Shown piece after piece: positions 8,143 through 17,442 of a stretch of 46,000 nt of DNA; the first letter of the stretch is position 1; every line of letters starts with the position of its first letter. The notes under the pieces were generated by a model that worked only from the letters and a program-made list of their open reading frames with translations, was not told the origin of the DNA and did no database searches. The DNA lies in the NCBI GenBank assembly GCA_937858895.1, contig CALLZN010000212.1, forward strand, positions 1 to 46,000. Direction: 5' to 3'. Source of the DNA: an uncultured bacterium (GTDB taxonomy: Bacteria; Planctomycetota; UBA1135; GCA-002748355). The translations under genes were made by a program, and so were the position numbers.

Positions 8143-11082
8143 ATGACGCAACCAAACGATCGCAAAGGCATCTCTCGCCTCACCGACGCCGTCGACGCCT
8201 ACATCGAGCATCGGCGCGACCCTCGGTCTGACGACTCAGGCTTCCTCGCCGCCAACAGCGAGCTCCGCGACCTCCTCGAGGCGATGCTCGACGAAGGCGA
8301 CGCGGCAGAAGAAGCGGACGCCATCGAGACCAGCTACCTCGGCGACTACCGCATCATCCGCGAACTCGGTCGTGGTGGCATGGGCGTCGTCTACGAGGCC
8401 ATCCAAGAATCGCTGCAACGCCGCGTCGCGCTCAAAGTCCTCGCGGCCCACATGACGCTCGAACCCGAGCAGATCGAGCGCTTCCGCCGCGAGGCCGCTG
8501 CCATCGCCAAGCTCGATCATCCAAGCATCGTGCGCGTGCACGGCATCGAGCATGTTGCCGGGACGCACTTCTTCGCGATGGAGTTCGTCGAGGGGCGGAC
8601 CTTGACGGAAGCCATCGACCGCTACGCCGAGGAAGGGAGCTTCGGCGTCCTCAAAGGCGCGAGTCGGAGCACCGAGGCTGCCGAAATCGTCGCGCGCGTC
8701 GCCGAGGCCCTCGCTTACTCCCACGCGGCCGGCGTCGTCCATCGGGACGTCAAGCCGCAGAATATCTTGATCGACGAGAACGGCGGCCTGCGCCTGGTGG
8801 ACTTCGGCTTGGCCAAGGACGTGTCGTCGAGCGGCCGGACGCAGACCTCGCGCGGTGGCGGCACGCCGTATTACATGAGCCCCGAGCAAATCCGCGCGCC
8901 GAACACGGTCGATGCGCGCACGGATGTCTTTTCGCTCGGCATCGTGCTCTACGAGTTGCTGACCGGCACGCGCCCCTTCGACGGGACTTCGACCGAAGAG
9001 CTGATCCTCGATGTGACATCGCGCGACATCCGCAGCGTGCGACCGCCAAGCGGCAGTGTCGCGCGCGACCTCGAGACCATCTGCCTCGAGGCCCTCGAGA
9101 AAGACCCGGCCGACCGCTACCAGAGTGCAGCCGAGTTCGCGGCTGATCTGCGGCGCTTCTTGGCGCACGAGCCGATCGTCGCGCGACCGACGGCGACTGC
9201 AGTGCGCTTCGCCAAGCTCGTGCGGCGTCATCGCGTGGTCACGGCATTGTTGGTGCTCCTTGTCGCGATCGCGACGACGGCGGCGCTCTGGATCGCGGCC
9301 CAGGCGCGCGCGCAGCACGAGCGTGATCACAACAACGCCCAGCACGCCGAGCAGGCGATCCTCAGCCTCATCGACGTCGCTCTGAGCACGACCATCCCCC
9401 GACGGCCTGGTGACGAACAGCGGGCCGTGGATCGACTCGAACGCGCGGCTCAGGTCTGCGAAACGCTCGTCGACCGACTCGGCGACAAGGCGAGCCTCGT
9501 CCTGCGCCAGCGCTTCGTCGACCACTTGACCTACCTCGGCGCCTTCTACGCGGAGCGCGCGGCGAAGTCGCGGGCCGTGCAGGTCCACGCCAAAGCGCTC
9601 GCCCTCGCGCGCCGCAACCTCGACGAAGACCCGTCGTCACCCACGAACCTCGCCCAAGTCGCAGCAGCGTTCAGCCACTGGTTCCAAGCGCTGCCGAGCT
9701 TCGAGCGTGACTTCGGGCAGCTGGTCGACTTCGACCGCATCGTCGAGCGCCTGCGCGTAATCGAAGCTCGGGTTCATGCGGATGAGCGCGCCAAGTGGCA
9801 GCGCGACCTGGCCGCGACGCTGTCGTGGCGCGCGACGATGCGGCTCGCCGCGCGTCACGACCTGAAAGACGTGCGCCGCGACCTCGAAGCCGCTGACGCA
9901 CGCTGGCAGGAACTCGCTCGCACGACGCCGACGGTCTTCGGCTCGGGGTGGCTCAAGACGCGCTTGCACCTCGCCACCCTACTCATCCTCGAAGGCGACG
10001 CGCGCGCTGCCCTCGACTTGCTCGAGCGGACCGACCTCGAGCTCACGCCATTGCTCGAAGCCGACGACCAGAACCTCATCTTGCGCTCCGAGAAGGCCAT
10101 GCTCCACTCCGTGCGGGCCAAGGCCCAAACAGCCCTCGGCCAGCTCACGGAGGCCGAGCGCGACTCCTCGCGCGCCATCGAGTATCGGACCGCCATCGCT
10201 CGCGACTTCCCGCGCTCGTGTGAGAACACGCGCCTGCTCGCCATCGAAGCAATCGAGAGCGCCAAGCGCGCTTCTGCACAGCGCCGCTACGACGTTGCCG
10301 CAGCCGCTGCTCGCAAGGCCCTCGACTCCATCGCGCTCGTCGAGGATGGCCCAGAGACGCGAGATGTCCGCGCGACGGCCACGTCGACTTTGGCCTTGAT
10401 CCTCATGCACGAAGCGAATCGCAACGGTGGTGTCATGCGCCTCTCCGACGAGAAGGCGAGCGAGATCGACAGCCTCTACGAGACAGCTCTCACCATCCAG
10501 CGTGAACTCGCACGGAGCTCGGATTCGCCGCAGCATCGCTACAACATCGCTTCGATGGCGTGCAACCGCGCGTCATGGGACCTCGCTCGCGGCAGGCTGG
10601 ACGCCGCTCTTGGCTTTGCGCGCGAGGCCTACGACAACGGCGTCGAAGCCCGACTCGCCAAGGATCCCCTGCTCGTTGGCGTCGACCAGAACTTCCGCCT
10701 CCAAGCCCACATCCTCATCAGCTGCCACCTCCGCAAAGGCGACATCGATGCAGCGCTCGAGGTCGTTCGGGACTCGGTCGAGTGCTTCGAGGAGAACAGC
10801 GCAGCGGACTACGTGAACGCAGCAATCCAAGTGTGCGGCGTACGGCGAGCGGTGCTTGCTCGGATGGACGCCGCTGGAGCTGACCCGAAGGGCGCGGAGC
10901 TGAGCCGCGAAGCTCGCGCGCTTGCCATGGCCTGGCTCGAAGCCAGCGTCGCCTCTGACCCCCGCGCCCTGGTCCGCAGTTCCGAGAACAGAATCTTGGG
11001 GACCTTGTCCGATGCGCCAGATTTTGGTCAGTTGCTCGAGGACGCGAAACGACGAGCGCGTCTCGAGGCGACCAAGAAATGA
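8143..11082 (+). CDS. Membrane-anchored Ser/Thr protein kinase with long C-terminal sensor/TPR-like region
   Basis: A 979-residue protein. The kinase domain is about residues 69-341: glycine loop GRGGMGVV (76-83), Lys98 in VALKVL, catalytic loop HRDVKPQN (200-207), DFG (220-222) and SPEQ (246-249), so all catalytic residues are intact. One membrane helix (about 365-386, VVTALLVLLVAIATTAALWI) follows. The outer part of about 590 residues is helical and rich in Ala/Leu/Arg pairs (DAALGFAREAYDNG, ARAALDLLERTD), as in TPR-like solenoids. It has no conserved cysteine pattern. The stop overlaps the ATG of the sigma factor gene by four bases, so kinase and sigma factor are co-translated. I infer that the kinase signals to, or controls, that sigma factor. 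It is divergent from the protease. Confidence 0.93.
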   Translation: MTQPNDRKGISRLTDAVDAYIEHRRDPRSDDSGFLAANSELRDLLEAMLDEGDAAEEADAIETSYLGDYRIIRELGRGGMGVVYEAIQESLQRRVALKVLAAHMTLEPEQIERFRREAAAIAKLDHPSIVRVHGIEHVAGTHFFAMEFVEGRTLTEAIDRYAEEGSFGVLKGASRSTEAAEIVARVAEALAYSHAAGVVHRDVKPQNILIDENGGLRLVDFGLAKDVSSSGRTQTSRGGGTPYYMSPEQIRAPNTVDARTDVFSLGIVLYELLTGTRPFDGTSTEELILDVTSRDIRSVRPPSGSVARDLETICLEALEKDPADRYQSAAEFAADLRRFLAHEPIVARPTATAVRFAKLVRRHRVVTALLVLLVAIATTAALWIAAQARAQHERDHNNAQHAEQAILSLIDVALSTTIPRRPGDEQRAVDRLERAAQVCETLVDRLGDKASLVLRQRFVDHLTYLGAFYAERAAKSRAVQVHAKALALARRNLDEDPSSPTNLAQVAAAFSHWFQALPSFERDFGQLVDFDRIVERLRVIEARVHADERAKWQRDLAATLSWRATMRLAARHDLKDVRRDLEAADARWQELARTTPTVFGSGWLKTRLHLATLLILEGDARAALDLLERTDLELTPLLEADDQNLILRSEKAMLHSVRAKAQTALGQLTEAERDSSRAIEYRTAIARDFPRSCENTRLLAIEAIESAKRASAQRRYDVAAAAARKALDSIALVEDGPETRDVRATATSTLALILMHEANRNGGVMRLSDEKASEIDSLYETALTIQRELARSSDSPQHRYNIASMACNRASWDLARGRLDAALGFAREAYDNGVEARLAKDPLLVGVDQNFRLQAHILISCHLRKGDIDAALEVVRDSVECFEENSAADYVNAAIQVCGVRRAVLARMDAAGADPKGAELSREARALAMAWLEASVASDPRALVRSSENRILGTLSDAPDFGQLLEDAKRRARLEATKK

Positions 11083-11756
11083 GTTCCAAGACTTTGTCCA
11101 GGACGGACCAGCTCCACGCGTCGACGCCGAGCGAAGCGTCGACGCGCGACCTCTTGAAGCGCTGGCGTGAGGGGGATCGATCAGCCCTCGAAGCCTTGAT
11201 CGAAGCGCAGCTGCCGTGGTTCTGCAGCTATGTCCGCAAGCGCCTGCGCGGCCAGCGCTCGCGTTCCGAGACCCAGGACGTCATCCACGAAGCCGTCATC
11301 GACGTCCTCGAGTACGGTCCGCGCTACGAGATCTCTGACGCGGATGGCTTCAGGGCCCTGCTCGCCCGCATCGTCGAGAACAACCTGGTCGACGAACAGC
11401 GCTTCATGCGGCGGGCCTGCCGTGACGTGCGCCGCGAGCGCAGGCGGCTCTCCGACACGGTCTTGACGCTCGACCCGCCGCGCCGCGGCGTGACCGTGCC
11501 ACCGGTCAAGGCCGGCCGCGCCGAGAACGAAGCCTGGGTGCGACTCGCCATCGAAGTGCTCGCCCCGCACGATCGCGAAGTCATCTTGCTGCGCGAGTTC
11601 GAAGAGCTGTCCTTCGAGGACATCGGCGATCGGCTCGGCATCGCTGCGAACTCGGCGCGGATGCGCTTCAACCGAGCCATGCCACGCCTCGTGCGCAAGG
11701 TCGAAGAGCTGCGCTCGAGCCGCGCGCGCGATGCGCTGCGCCAAGCGCGAGCTTGA
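11079..11756 (+). CDS. ECF-type RNA polymerase sigma factor (kinase-linked)
   Basis: A 225-residue protein of the sigma-70 family with only regions 2 and 4. Region 2 (about 25-105) includes LLKRWREGDRSALEALIE and QDVIHEAVIDVLEY. Region 4 (about 145-205) includes LAPHDREVILLREFEELSFEDIGDRLGI with a helix-turn-helix running into SARMRFNRAMPRLV. No anti-sigma gene is adjacent; the upstream kinase overlaps it by ATGA. In Planctomycetota and Actinobacteria some ECF groups are controlled by phosphorylation instead of a classical anti-sigma factor, and that is the likely mode here. The first 20 residues are Ser/Thr-rich and could be a phosphorylation tail. The target promoters are unknown; the nearby protease is one candidate. 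Confidence 0.9.
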   Translation: MSSKTLSRTDQLHASTPSEASTRDLLKRWREGDRSALEALIEAQLPWFCSYVRKRLRGQRSRSETQDVIHEAVIDVLEYGPRYEISDADGFRALLARIVENNLVDEQRFMRRACRDVRRERRRLSDTVLTLDPPRRGVTVPPVKAGRAENEAWVRLAIEVLAPHDREVILLREFEELSFEDIGDRLGIAANSARMRFNRAMPRLVRKVEELRSSRARDALRQARA

Positions 11757-11774
11757 TCTTCAGCGGGCAGCGGG

Positions 11775-12665
11775 TCAGGCGTTCTTCTTGCCGAAGTCCG
11801 CGACGCAGAAGTCGACGAACAACTGGGCCATCGGCGTCAACGGTCGCGCTTTGTGATAGTAGATGCCGACGTCGCGCGCGATGTTGCCGAGTTCGTAGCG
11901 CGACAGCGCTTGGAGCTCCTTGCGCAGAGGATGCGCCTTCAGGATCGGCTCGGGTAGATACCCCACGCCCATGCCGCGCGCGATGAGACGGATGCGGAGT
12001 TCGAGGCTCGCGATCTGCCAAACGCTCTGGAAGCGGTAGCGCAGACGCTGGCGATTGGGTCGATTCTCGACCGGATCGAGGTAGGACGTCAACAGGACGA
12101 CGCGCTTGAGGTCCTCCTCGCCCCCACGAACGAGGGCGGCGTGGGCAGGGTGCCGCTTGCCGATGACGAGCCGCATGTGCTGCTGGTAGAAGGGCAGACA
12201 CTCGAAGTCGCGCATCTGCTGCTGCAGCGGTCCAAAACCGAGCTCGCAGCGCTCGTCCCGAACCAGGATCACGAGTTCGCGACTCGGCACCGTCGCGAGG
12301 TCGAAGCTCGCGCGCGGATGCTTGCGCGAGAAGCGCCGGACCAATCGCTCGAGGTGGAGATCCGTGACCATCTGGGATGCCCCGAGGCGGACGCGGCCCG
12401 CCGTCGGCCCTTGGATGTCGGCGAGGTCACGTTCGAGGCACTGGAGCTCATGGAAGATTCCTTGGGCGAAGTCGAGCACACGCTGGCCTGCCGGCGTGAG
12501 CCGCGGCGGCGCGCTGCGCACGAGCAGCGGCGAGCCGATGCGACGTTCGATGCGCGCGATCGTCTGACTGATGGCGGACTGTGTCAGCGAGAGTCGCTTT
12601 GCGGCCTTGCCAAAACCCCCAGTTTCGATGATTGCGGTGAGGACTTCGAGTTCGTGGATCTCCAT
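11775..12665 (-). CDS. LysR-family transcriptional regulator
   Basis: A 296-residue protein of standard LysR length. The N-terminal winged helix-turn-helix is visible (MEIHELEVLTAIIETGGFGKAAKRLSLTQSAISQTIARIERRIG, about residues 1-44). It is followed by the linker helix and a periplasmic-binding-protein-like effector domain (about 92-290). The gene is divergent from the citrate-synthase-family gene at 12778 across 112 bases that contain LysR-type dyads, so it probably controls that gene and itself. The effector is unknown; a tricarboxylic or CoA-linked metabolite is an inference from the neighbour. Confidence 0.93.
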   Translation of the reverse strand: MEIHELEVLTAIIETGGFGKAAKRLSLTQSAISQTIARIERRIGSPLLVRSAPPRLTPAGQRVLDFAQGIFHELQCLERDLADIQGPTAGRVRLGASQMVTDLHLERLVRRFSRKHPRASFDLATVPSRELVILVRDERCELGFGPLQQQMRDFECLPFYQQHMRLVIGKRHPAHAALVRGGEEDLKRVVLLTSYLDPVENRPNRQRLRYRFQSVWQIASLELRIRLIARGMGVGYLPEPILKAHPLRKELQALSRYELGNIARDVGIYYHKARPLTPMAQLFVDFCVADFGKKNA

Positions 12666-12689
12666 GCGCGGCCATAAGCATGGCTGATC

Positions 12690-12746
12690 GATGTATCAAA
12701 TCCATCCATCTCATGAATGACTCCCTTTGGGCTAGTGTTGGGAGTC
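12690..12746. promoter_or_regulatory. Dyads between lysR-type gene and citrate synthase gene
   Basis: Two inverted repeats are visible. GATG and CATC (12690-12693 and 12703-12706) form a T-N11-A site, the classical LysR-type core. GACTCCC (12719-12725) and GGGAGTC (12740-12746) form a perfect 7-base dyad with a 14-base spacer. The second lies 32 bases before the citrate synthase start codon. Both fit a recognition site plus activation site layout for the divergent LysR regulator. No binding data exist; spacing and symmetry are the only evidence. Confidence 0.45.
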
Positions 12747-12777
12747 AGACAGGGCGCGAGCAGACGAGAGGAAAACG

Positions 12778-13959
12778 ATGTCACAAGAACGACCGACCTA
12801 CAGCAAAGGACTCGAAGGCGTCATCGCCGATGAAAGCAGCATCTGCCTCGTTCGCGGAGGCGAAGGGCAGCTCTTCTACCGCGGGCACGCGATCGACGAG
12901 CTCGTGGAGCGCGACTTCGACGAGGTCGCCCACCTCATGGTGGTCGGGCACTTCGGAGACGCGGCCGAGCTCTCGGCGTTTCGGGCGGCGCTGGCGGCGG
13001 GCTCGGTCTTGCCCGAGCACTTGAGGCGCGTGCTCGAGGACCAAGCGCGCGAGCAACACCCGATGGAGGTCTTGATGGCGCTGCTACCGCTTCTCGGCAC
13101 GCTGCGTCCCGCCGATATCGAGACCGAGCGCGTCGCGGAAAATGGGGGCAAGATCACGCGCGTGCGCAACGAAGAAGCGCAGCGCGCCGACTTGCTCCGC
13201 ATCCTTGGCGCTCTGCCGACGGTCATCGCGTCCTTCCATCGTCAGCGCCAGGGCCTCGAGATCATCGAACCGGACCCGTCGCTCGACTACCTGACCAACT
13301 TCCTCACGATGTTCCACGGCCGGCGCGCGAACCCTGACGACGTGCGCAGCTTCGCGATCGCCGCGATCCTGCAGATGGAACATGGGTTCAACGCTTCGAC
13401 GTTTACGGCGCGCTGCGTGGCTTCGACGCTGGCACCGATGCACGCGTGCTTTGCTGCAGCCGTCGCCGCGCTCTACGGCAAGCTCCACGGTGGCGCCGAC
13501 GAGGCGGCCTTTCGCATGGCGCGCGACGCGATCGGCAGCATCGATCGGGTCGACACCTACCTCGATGAACTCCTCGCCACAGGCGGCAAGGTCATGGGCC
13601 TCGGGCACCGCGTCTATCGCAACATCGACCCGCGCGCGCGTATCCTCGAGGGCATGGCTCGGACCCTCTGTGCACGCAAAGGCGATGACAGCCAAGCCAT
13701 CCTCGACGTCCTAGTCCGGGTCGATGCATCCATGCGCGCGCGCGCGAACGCCAAGGGCCAGGCGCTGTATCCGAACGTCGAGTTCTACAAGGGGCCGGTC
13801 TTCCACGCCCTCGGCATCCCGACCGACCACTTCACAGCGATGTTCGCGCTCGCGCGCGCCTTCGGCTGGGGCGCGCACGTGCTCGAGGTCTTCCGCGACC
13901 ACCGCCTCTATCGCCCCAAGGCGTTGTACGTCGGCCCGGATCCAAGAAGCGCCGCCTGA
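12778..13959 (+). CDS. Citrate synthase family protein (citrate or 2-methylcitrate synthase)
   Basis: A 393-residue protein, the size of the short dimeric type found in Gram-positives and PrpC enzymes. It would condense oxaloacetate with acetyl-CoA or propionyl-CoA. Catalytic His237 sits in KLHGGADEAA and His277 in GLGHRVYRNIDPRA. The position of the general base, normally Asp in NVDFYSG, is Glu335 (PNVEFYKGPVFHALGIP). EHGFNAST (201-208) is also conserved. The start ATG is preceded by AGAGGA at 6 bases. No prpB, prpD or acnA gene is adjacent, so the choice between citrate and methylcitrate synthase stays open. Likely regulated by the divergent LysR protein. Confidence 0.88.
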   Translation: MSQERPTYSKGLEGVIADESSICLVRGGEGQLFYRGHAIDELVERDFDEVAHLMVVGHFGDAAELSAFRAALAAGSVLPEHLRRVLEDQAREQHPMEVLMALLPLLGTLRPADIETERVAENGGKITRVRNEEAQRADLLRILGALPTVIASFHRQRQGLEIIEPDPSLDYLTNFLTMFHGRRANPDDVRSFAIAAILQMEHGFNASTFTARCVASTLAPMHACFAAAVAALYGKLHGGADEAAFRMARDAIGSIDRVDTYLDELLATGGKVMGLGHRVYRNIDPRARILEGMARTLCARKGDDSQAILDVLVRVDASMRARANAKGQALYPNVEFYKGPVFHALGIPTDHFTAMFALARAFGWGAHVLEVFRDHRLYRPKALYVGPDPRSAA

Positions 13960-13967
13960 GCAAAGAA

Positions 13968-13982
13968 CTGCCACCGTGGCAG
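13968..13982 (+). other. Short perfect hairpin after the citrate synthase gene
   Basis: CTGCCAC and GTGGCAG form a perfect palindrome around one central C, nine bases after the stop. A partial echo (TGCCACCTTGGC) follows. There is no T-run, so it is not a classical intrinsic terminator; it could be a protein-binding site in the clpB promoter region or an mRNA end-stabilising stem. Confidence 0.25.
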
Positions 13983-14086
13983 ACTGTGCCACCTTGGCCG
14001 ACTCGACAGGACTGCTCTAATGGCTTGCGAATCCGGGCTTTAGATCCAAGTCATGAGCGTGGCACCGACCTTGCATCAAGGCGCGC

Positions 14087-16672
14087 ATGCGCTTCGAACG
14101 ATTCACGATCAAGTCTCAGGAAGCCCTGCAAGCCGCCCACCAGCTCGCAGAGCTTCGTCACCACCCAGCCATCGAGCCCGTCCACCTGCTCCATGCCCTC
14201 CTTGCCCAGGAGGACGGCCTCGTTCGCCCGCTGCTCGAGAAGGTCGGGGTCGAGATCGCTGCCCTGCGCGCGCGCCTCGATGTCGAACTGCGCAAGCCAC
14301 CGACAGTCCAGGGCTCGCAGATCGGCCTCTCGGATGCGAGCACGCAAGCCCTGCAGAAGGCCCAAGACCTCATGGGCAAGATGGGAGACAGCTACGTCTC
14401 GACCGAGCACATGCTGCTTGCCTTGCTGGACGCCAAGTCTCTGCGGGAGCACTTCGCCCAGCTCGGCGTGACCAAAGAACGGCTCGAAGCGGCGCTCCAA
14501 GAGCTGCGCGGCTCCCACCGCGTGACGGACATGAACCCCGAGGAGAAGTACCAGTCCCTCGAGAAGTACGCGAAGGACCTCTGTGAGCTCGCGCGGCGCG
14601 GCAAGCTCGATCCGGTCATCGGCCGCGACGAAGAGGTCCGCCGCGTCATGCAAGTCCTGACGCGCCGGACCAAGAACAACCCGGTCCTGATCGGTGAAGC
14701 CGGCGTCGGCAAGACCGCGATCGCTGAAGGTATCGCCCAGCGCATCGTCGAAGGCGATGTGCCAGAGACCCTCAAGCACAAACGCATCATGGCCCTCGAC
14801 ATGGGCGCGCTGATCGCTGGCGCGAAGTACCGCGGCGAGTTCGAGGACCGACTCAAGGCCGTGCTCAAAGAGATCACCGACGCGGCTGGTTCGGTCATTC
14901 TCTTCATCGACGAAATGCACACGCTCGTCGGCGCCGGCAAGGCCGAAGGCGCGGTCGATGCCGCCAACCTGCTCAAGCCCGCCCTCGCGCGCGGCGAGCT
15001 GCGCTGCATCGGCGCGACGACGCTCGACGAGTACCGCAAGCACATCGAAAAGGACCCCGCGCTCGAGCGGCGCTTCCAGCCGGTCTACGTCTCCGAGCCG
15101 AGCGTCAGCGACGCGATCGCGATCCTGCGCGGGCTCAAGGAGCGCTACGAAGTGCACCACGGCGTGCGCATCACCGACACAGCGCTCGTCGCCGCAGCCC
15201 AGCTCTCGGATCGCTACATCGCCGATCGCTTCTTGCCCGACAAGGCCATCGACCTCGTCGACGAAGCCGCGAGCACGCTGCGCATGGAGATCGACTCGCT
15301 GCCGACCGAGCTCGACACCGTCGAACGGCGCTTGCGCCAGCTCGAGATCGAGCGCGCCGCGCTGACCAAAGAAAAGGACCGCGCGAGCAGCGAGCGGCTC
15401 GAGAAACTCGAGAAGGAGATGGCCGAGATCCGCGAAGACGCCAGCGCCCTGCGCGCGCGTTGGCAGGCCGAGAAAGAAGTCATCGAAGAGATCAAAGACC
15501 GCAAGGTCGCGATCGACGCCGCGCGCACGCAGGCTCAGAAGAAGGAGCGTGACGGCGAACTCGAGAAGGTCGCAGAGCTGCGCTACAGCACGATCCCCAA
15601 GCTCGAGGCCGAAGTCACGAGCTTCCAAACCAAGCTGCGCGAACTGCAAGGCGACCGCGCGCTGCTCCGAGAAGAGGTCGGCGAAGAAGACATCGCAGCC
15701 GTTGTCGCCAAGTGGACCGGTATACCGGTGTCACGTCTCGTCGAGGGTGAGCGCCAAAAGCTCGTCCGCATGGAAGAGGTCATCGGCCAGCGCGTCGTCG
15801 GGCAGGCCGAAGCCATCGAAGCCGTCGCCAACGCAGTGCGCCGTTCGCGCGCCGGGCTCGGCGACCCGCGTCGACCGATGGGGAGCTTCCTCTTCCTCGG
15901 TCCGACGGGCGTCGGCAAGACCGAGGTCGCGCGCGCGCTTGCCGAGTTCTTGTTCAATGACGAGCAGGCGATGGTGCGCATCGACATGGGCGAGTTCCAG
16001 GAGAAGCACTCGGTCGCCCGGCTCATCGGCGCGCCTCCGGGCTACGTCGGCTACGAAGAAGGCGGCTACCTGACCGAAGCCGTGCGGCGCCGGCCCTACT
16101 CGGTCGTCCTGTTCGACGAAATCGAGAAGGCGCACCCGGAAGTGTTCAACACGCTCTTGCAACTACTCGACGACGGCCGCTTGACCGACGGACAAGGCCG
16201 CACTGTCGACTTCAAGAACACGATCGTCATCATGACGAGCAACCTCGGCAGTCACCTCTTGCTCGAGAACGACCCGGATCAGACGGGCGTCCGCGACAAG
16301 GTGATGGCGCGCCTGCAAGAGCACTTCAGGCCCGAGTTCCTCAATCGCATCGACGAGATCGTGCTCTTCCATCGCCTCGACCCGACGCAGATCCGCGCGA
16401 TCATCGACATCCTGCTGGGCGGCCTCGAGAAGCGCTTGCTCGAACGCGACATCAAGCTCGAACTGAGCGACAACGCCAAAGCTGCCCTCGCGCTCGAAGG
16501 CTACGACCCGGCCTTTGGAGCACGGCCGCTCAAGCGTCTCATTCAACGGAAAGTCGAGAATGAGCTCGCGAAGCAGGTCCTGAGCGGCGAGATCGCCGAT
16601 GGCGACTCGGTGCTCGTCGACATCGTCGACGGGAACTTCGTCGCCAAGCGTAGCGAACCCGCGATGAAGTGA
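14087..16672 (+). CDS. clpB: ATP-dependent disaggregase ClpB
   Basis: An 861-residue Hsp100 chaperone, full length. In order: N-terminal Clp repeat domain (about 1-145); first AAA+ module with Walker A GEAGVGKT (203-210) and Walker B ILFIDE (271-276); the coiled-coil middle domain (about 405-525), which distinguishes ClpB from ClpA and ClpC; second AAA+ module with Walker A GPTGVGKT (605-612) and Walker B VVLFDE (673-678); and the C-terminal [11 protein letters not shown] segment. It resolves protein aggregates with DnaK in the cytoplasm. ATG 14087 begins [10 protein letters not shown], the standard ClpB start. I looked for a CIRCE element upstream and did not see one. The gene stands alone. 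Confidence 0.97.
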   Translation: MRFERFTIKSQEALQAAHQLAELRHHPAIEPVHLLHALLAQEDGLVRPLLEKVGVEIAALRARLDVELRKPPTVQGSQIGLSDASTQALQKAQDLMGKMGDSYVSTEHMLLALLDAKSLREHFAQLGVTKERLEAALQELRGSHRVTDMNPEEKYQSLEKYAKDLCELARRGKLDPVIGRDEEVRRVMQVLTRRTKNNPVLIGEAGVGKTAIAEGIAQRIVEGDVPETLKHKRIMALDMGALIAGAKYRGEFEDRLKAVLKEITDAAGSVILFIDEMHTLVGAGKAEGAVDAANLLKPALARGELRCIGATTLDEYRKHIEKDPALERRFQPVYVSEPSVSDAIAILRGLKERYEVHHGVRITDTALVAAAQLSDRYIADRFLPDKAIDLVDEAASTLRMEIDSLPTELDTVERRLRQLEIERAALTKEKDRASSERLEKLEKEMAEIREDASALRARWQAEKEVIEEIKDRKVAIDAARTQAQKKERDGELEKVAELRYSTIPKLEAEVTSFQTKLRELQGDRALLREEVGEEDIAAVVAKWTGIPVSRLVEGERQKLVRMEEVIGQRVVGQAEAIEAVANAVRRSRAGLGDPRRPMGSFLFLGPTGVGKTEVARALAEFLFNDEQAMVRIDMGEFQEKHSVARLIGAPPGYVGYEEGGYLTEAVRRRPYSVVLFDEIEKAHPEVFNTLLQLLDDGRLTDGQGRTVDFKNTIVIMTSNLGSHLLLENDPDQTGVRDKVMARLQEHFRPEFLNRIDEIVLFHRLDPTQIRAIIDILLGGLEKRLLERDIKLELSDNAKAALALEGYDPAFGARPLKRLIQRKVENELAKQVLSGEIADGDSVLVDIVDGNFVAKRSEPAMK

Positions 16673-16733
16673 GCCGCGGCGATCCCGCAGCGCCGCTCTT
16701 GTCGGCGAGGTCGCCAGCGGCTTGACTGGAGGC

Positions 16734-17441
16734 ATGACAGATCGACCCCAGTACGACCCGCGTACCATTGCGCTCGTGAGCGAGCTGATCCATCCGCCGA
16801 TCCAGCTCGTGCCGGCGAAGGTCCAGGGCGTGCACAACGAGCTCTACCAGCACCCGGAGTTCGCCTACCAGAACTTCGGTGTCGCCGCCGATGGGATCAC
16901 GCTGACCAACGTGTCGGCGACGCAGAACGCGGTCTCGCTCGTTCGCTTCTTGCCGGACCGCATCCACGTGCGCGAAGAGTTCACAGGCCAACACGTGGAT
17001 GACTTCGCCCGACGGCTCGAGCATGTGACGCGTATCGCGGTCGAGCGACTTGGTATCCCGATCATCATTGCGCAACAACACGTCGTTCGCAGCCTCGTCA
17101 ATGCCAAGCATTTTGCCGACAGTCGTGAGTTCTTGGCCGGTGTCGTCTGCTCGATTCCGCCCGATGATTTCGCGCAGTTCTCGAGGCCGGTCGAGCTCTT
17201 CGGTTTGCGGCTGCTCTTTCCGGCCGTCGAGGGTCGCAACGATGTGCATGCCGTGCGCGTCGAGTCGTATGCAGAGGACGCGAGGGCTGTTTGGATCGAA
17301 GACGTAGCGACCTTTACCACGGCGCTGCTGCCGGCCAACCTCGACGAGCTCGGCAACAACATGCGACGCACGTACAAGTTCGTGCGCGAGAACGTGCTCG
17401 GCTTCGTCGGCAAATACGATCAACCTTCGACGCGTGAGTGA
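16734..17441 (+). CDS. Conserved-looking cytoplasmic protein of unknown function
   Basis: A 235-residue soluble protein without signal peptide or membrane helix. It has mixed alpha/beta character with segments such as HPEFAYQNFGVAADGITLTNV, LVRFLPDRIHVREEF and GIPIIIAQQHVVRSLV, ending in a helical tail (NMRRTYKFVRENVLGFVGKY). I do not recognise a family. ATG 16734 is preferred over an in-frame TTG at 16722. Its end overlaps or abuts the next gene (TGA 17439-17441; next start GTG 17434 or ATG 17443), so it opens a five-gene operon of otherwise exported proteins. It could be a cytosolic partner of that envelope system. Confidence 0.7.
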   Translation: MTDRPQYDPRTIALVSELIHPPIQLVPAKVQGVHNELYQHPEFAYQNFGVAADGITLTNVSATQNAVSLVRFLPDRIHVREEFTGQHVDDFARRLEHVTRIAVERLGIPIIIAQQHVVRSLVNAKHFADSREFLAGVVCSIPPDDFAQFSRPVELFGLRLLFPAVEGRNDVHAVRVESYAEDARAVWIEDVATFTTALLPANLDELGNNMRRTYKFVRENVLGFVGKYDQPSTRE

Positions 17442-17442
17442 C

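Noticed and set aside
8236..9588. 450-codon frame antisense to the kinase gene
   Set aside because: Shadow of high third-position GC on the opposite strand; no motif or ribosome site.
13960..14086. CIRCE heat-shock operator before clpB
   Set aside because: No TTAGCACTC/GAGTGCTAA-type repeat found; only an unrelated 15-base palindrome.
14051..15649. 532-codon frame antisense to clpB
   Set aside because: Lies fully within clpB, whose identity is unambiguous.
16676..16696. GC-rich inverted repeat (GCGGCG/CGCCGC) after clpB as terminator
   Set aside because: Only six pairs, nine-base loop and no T-run; common by chance at this GC content.
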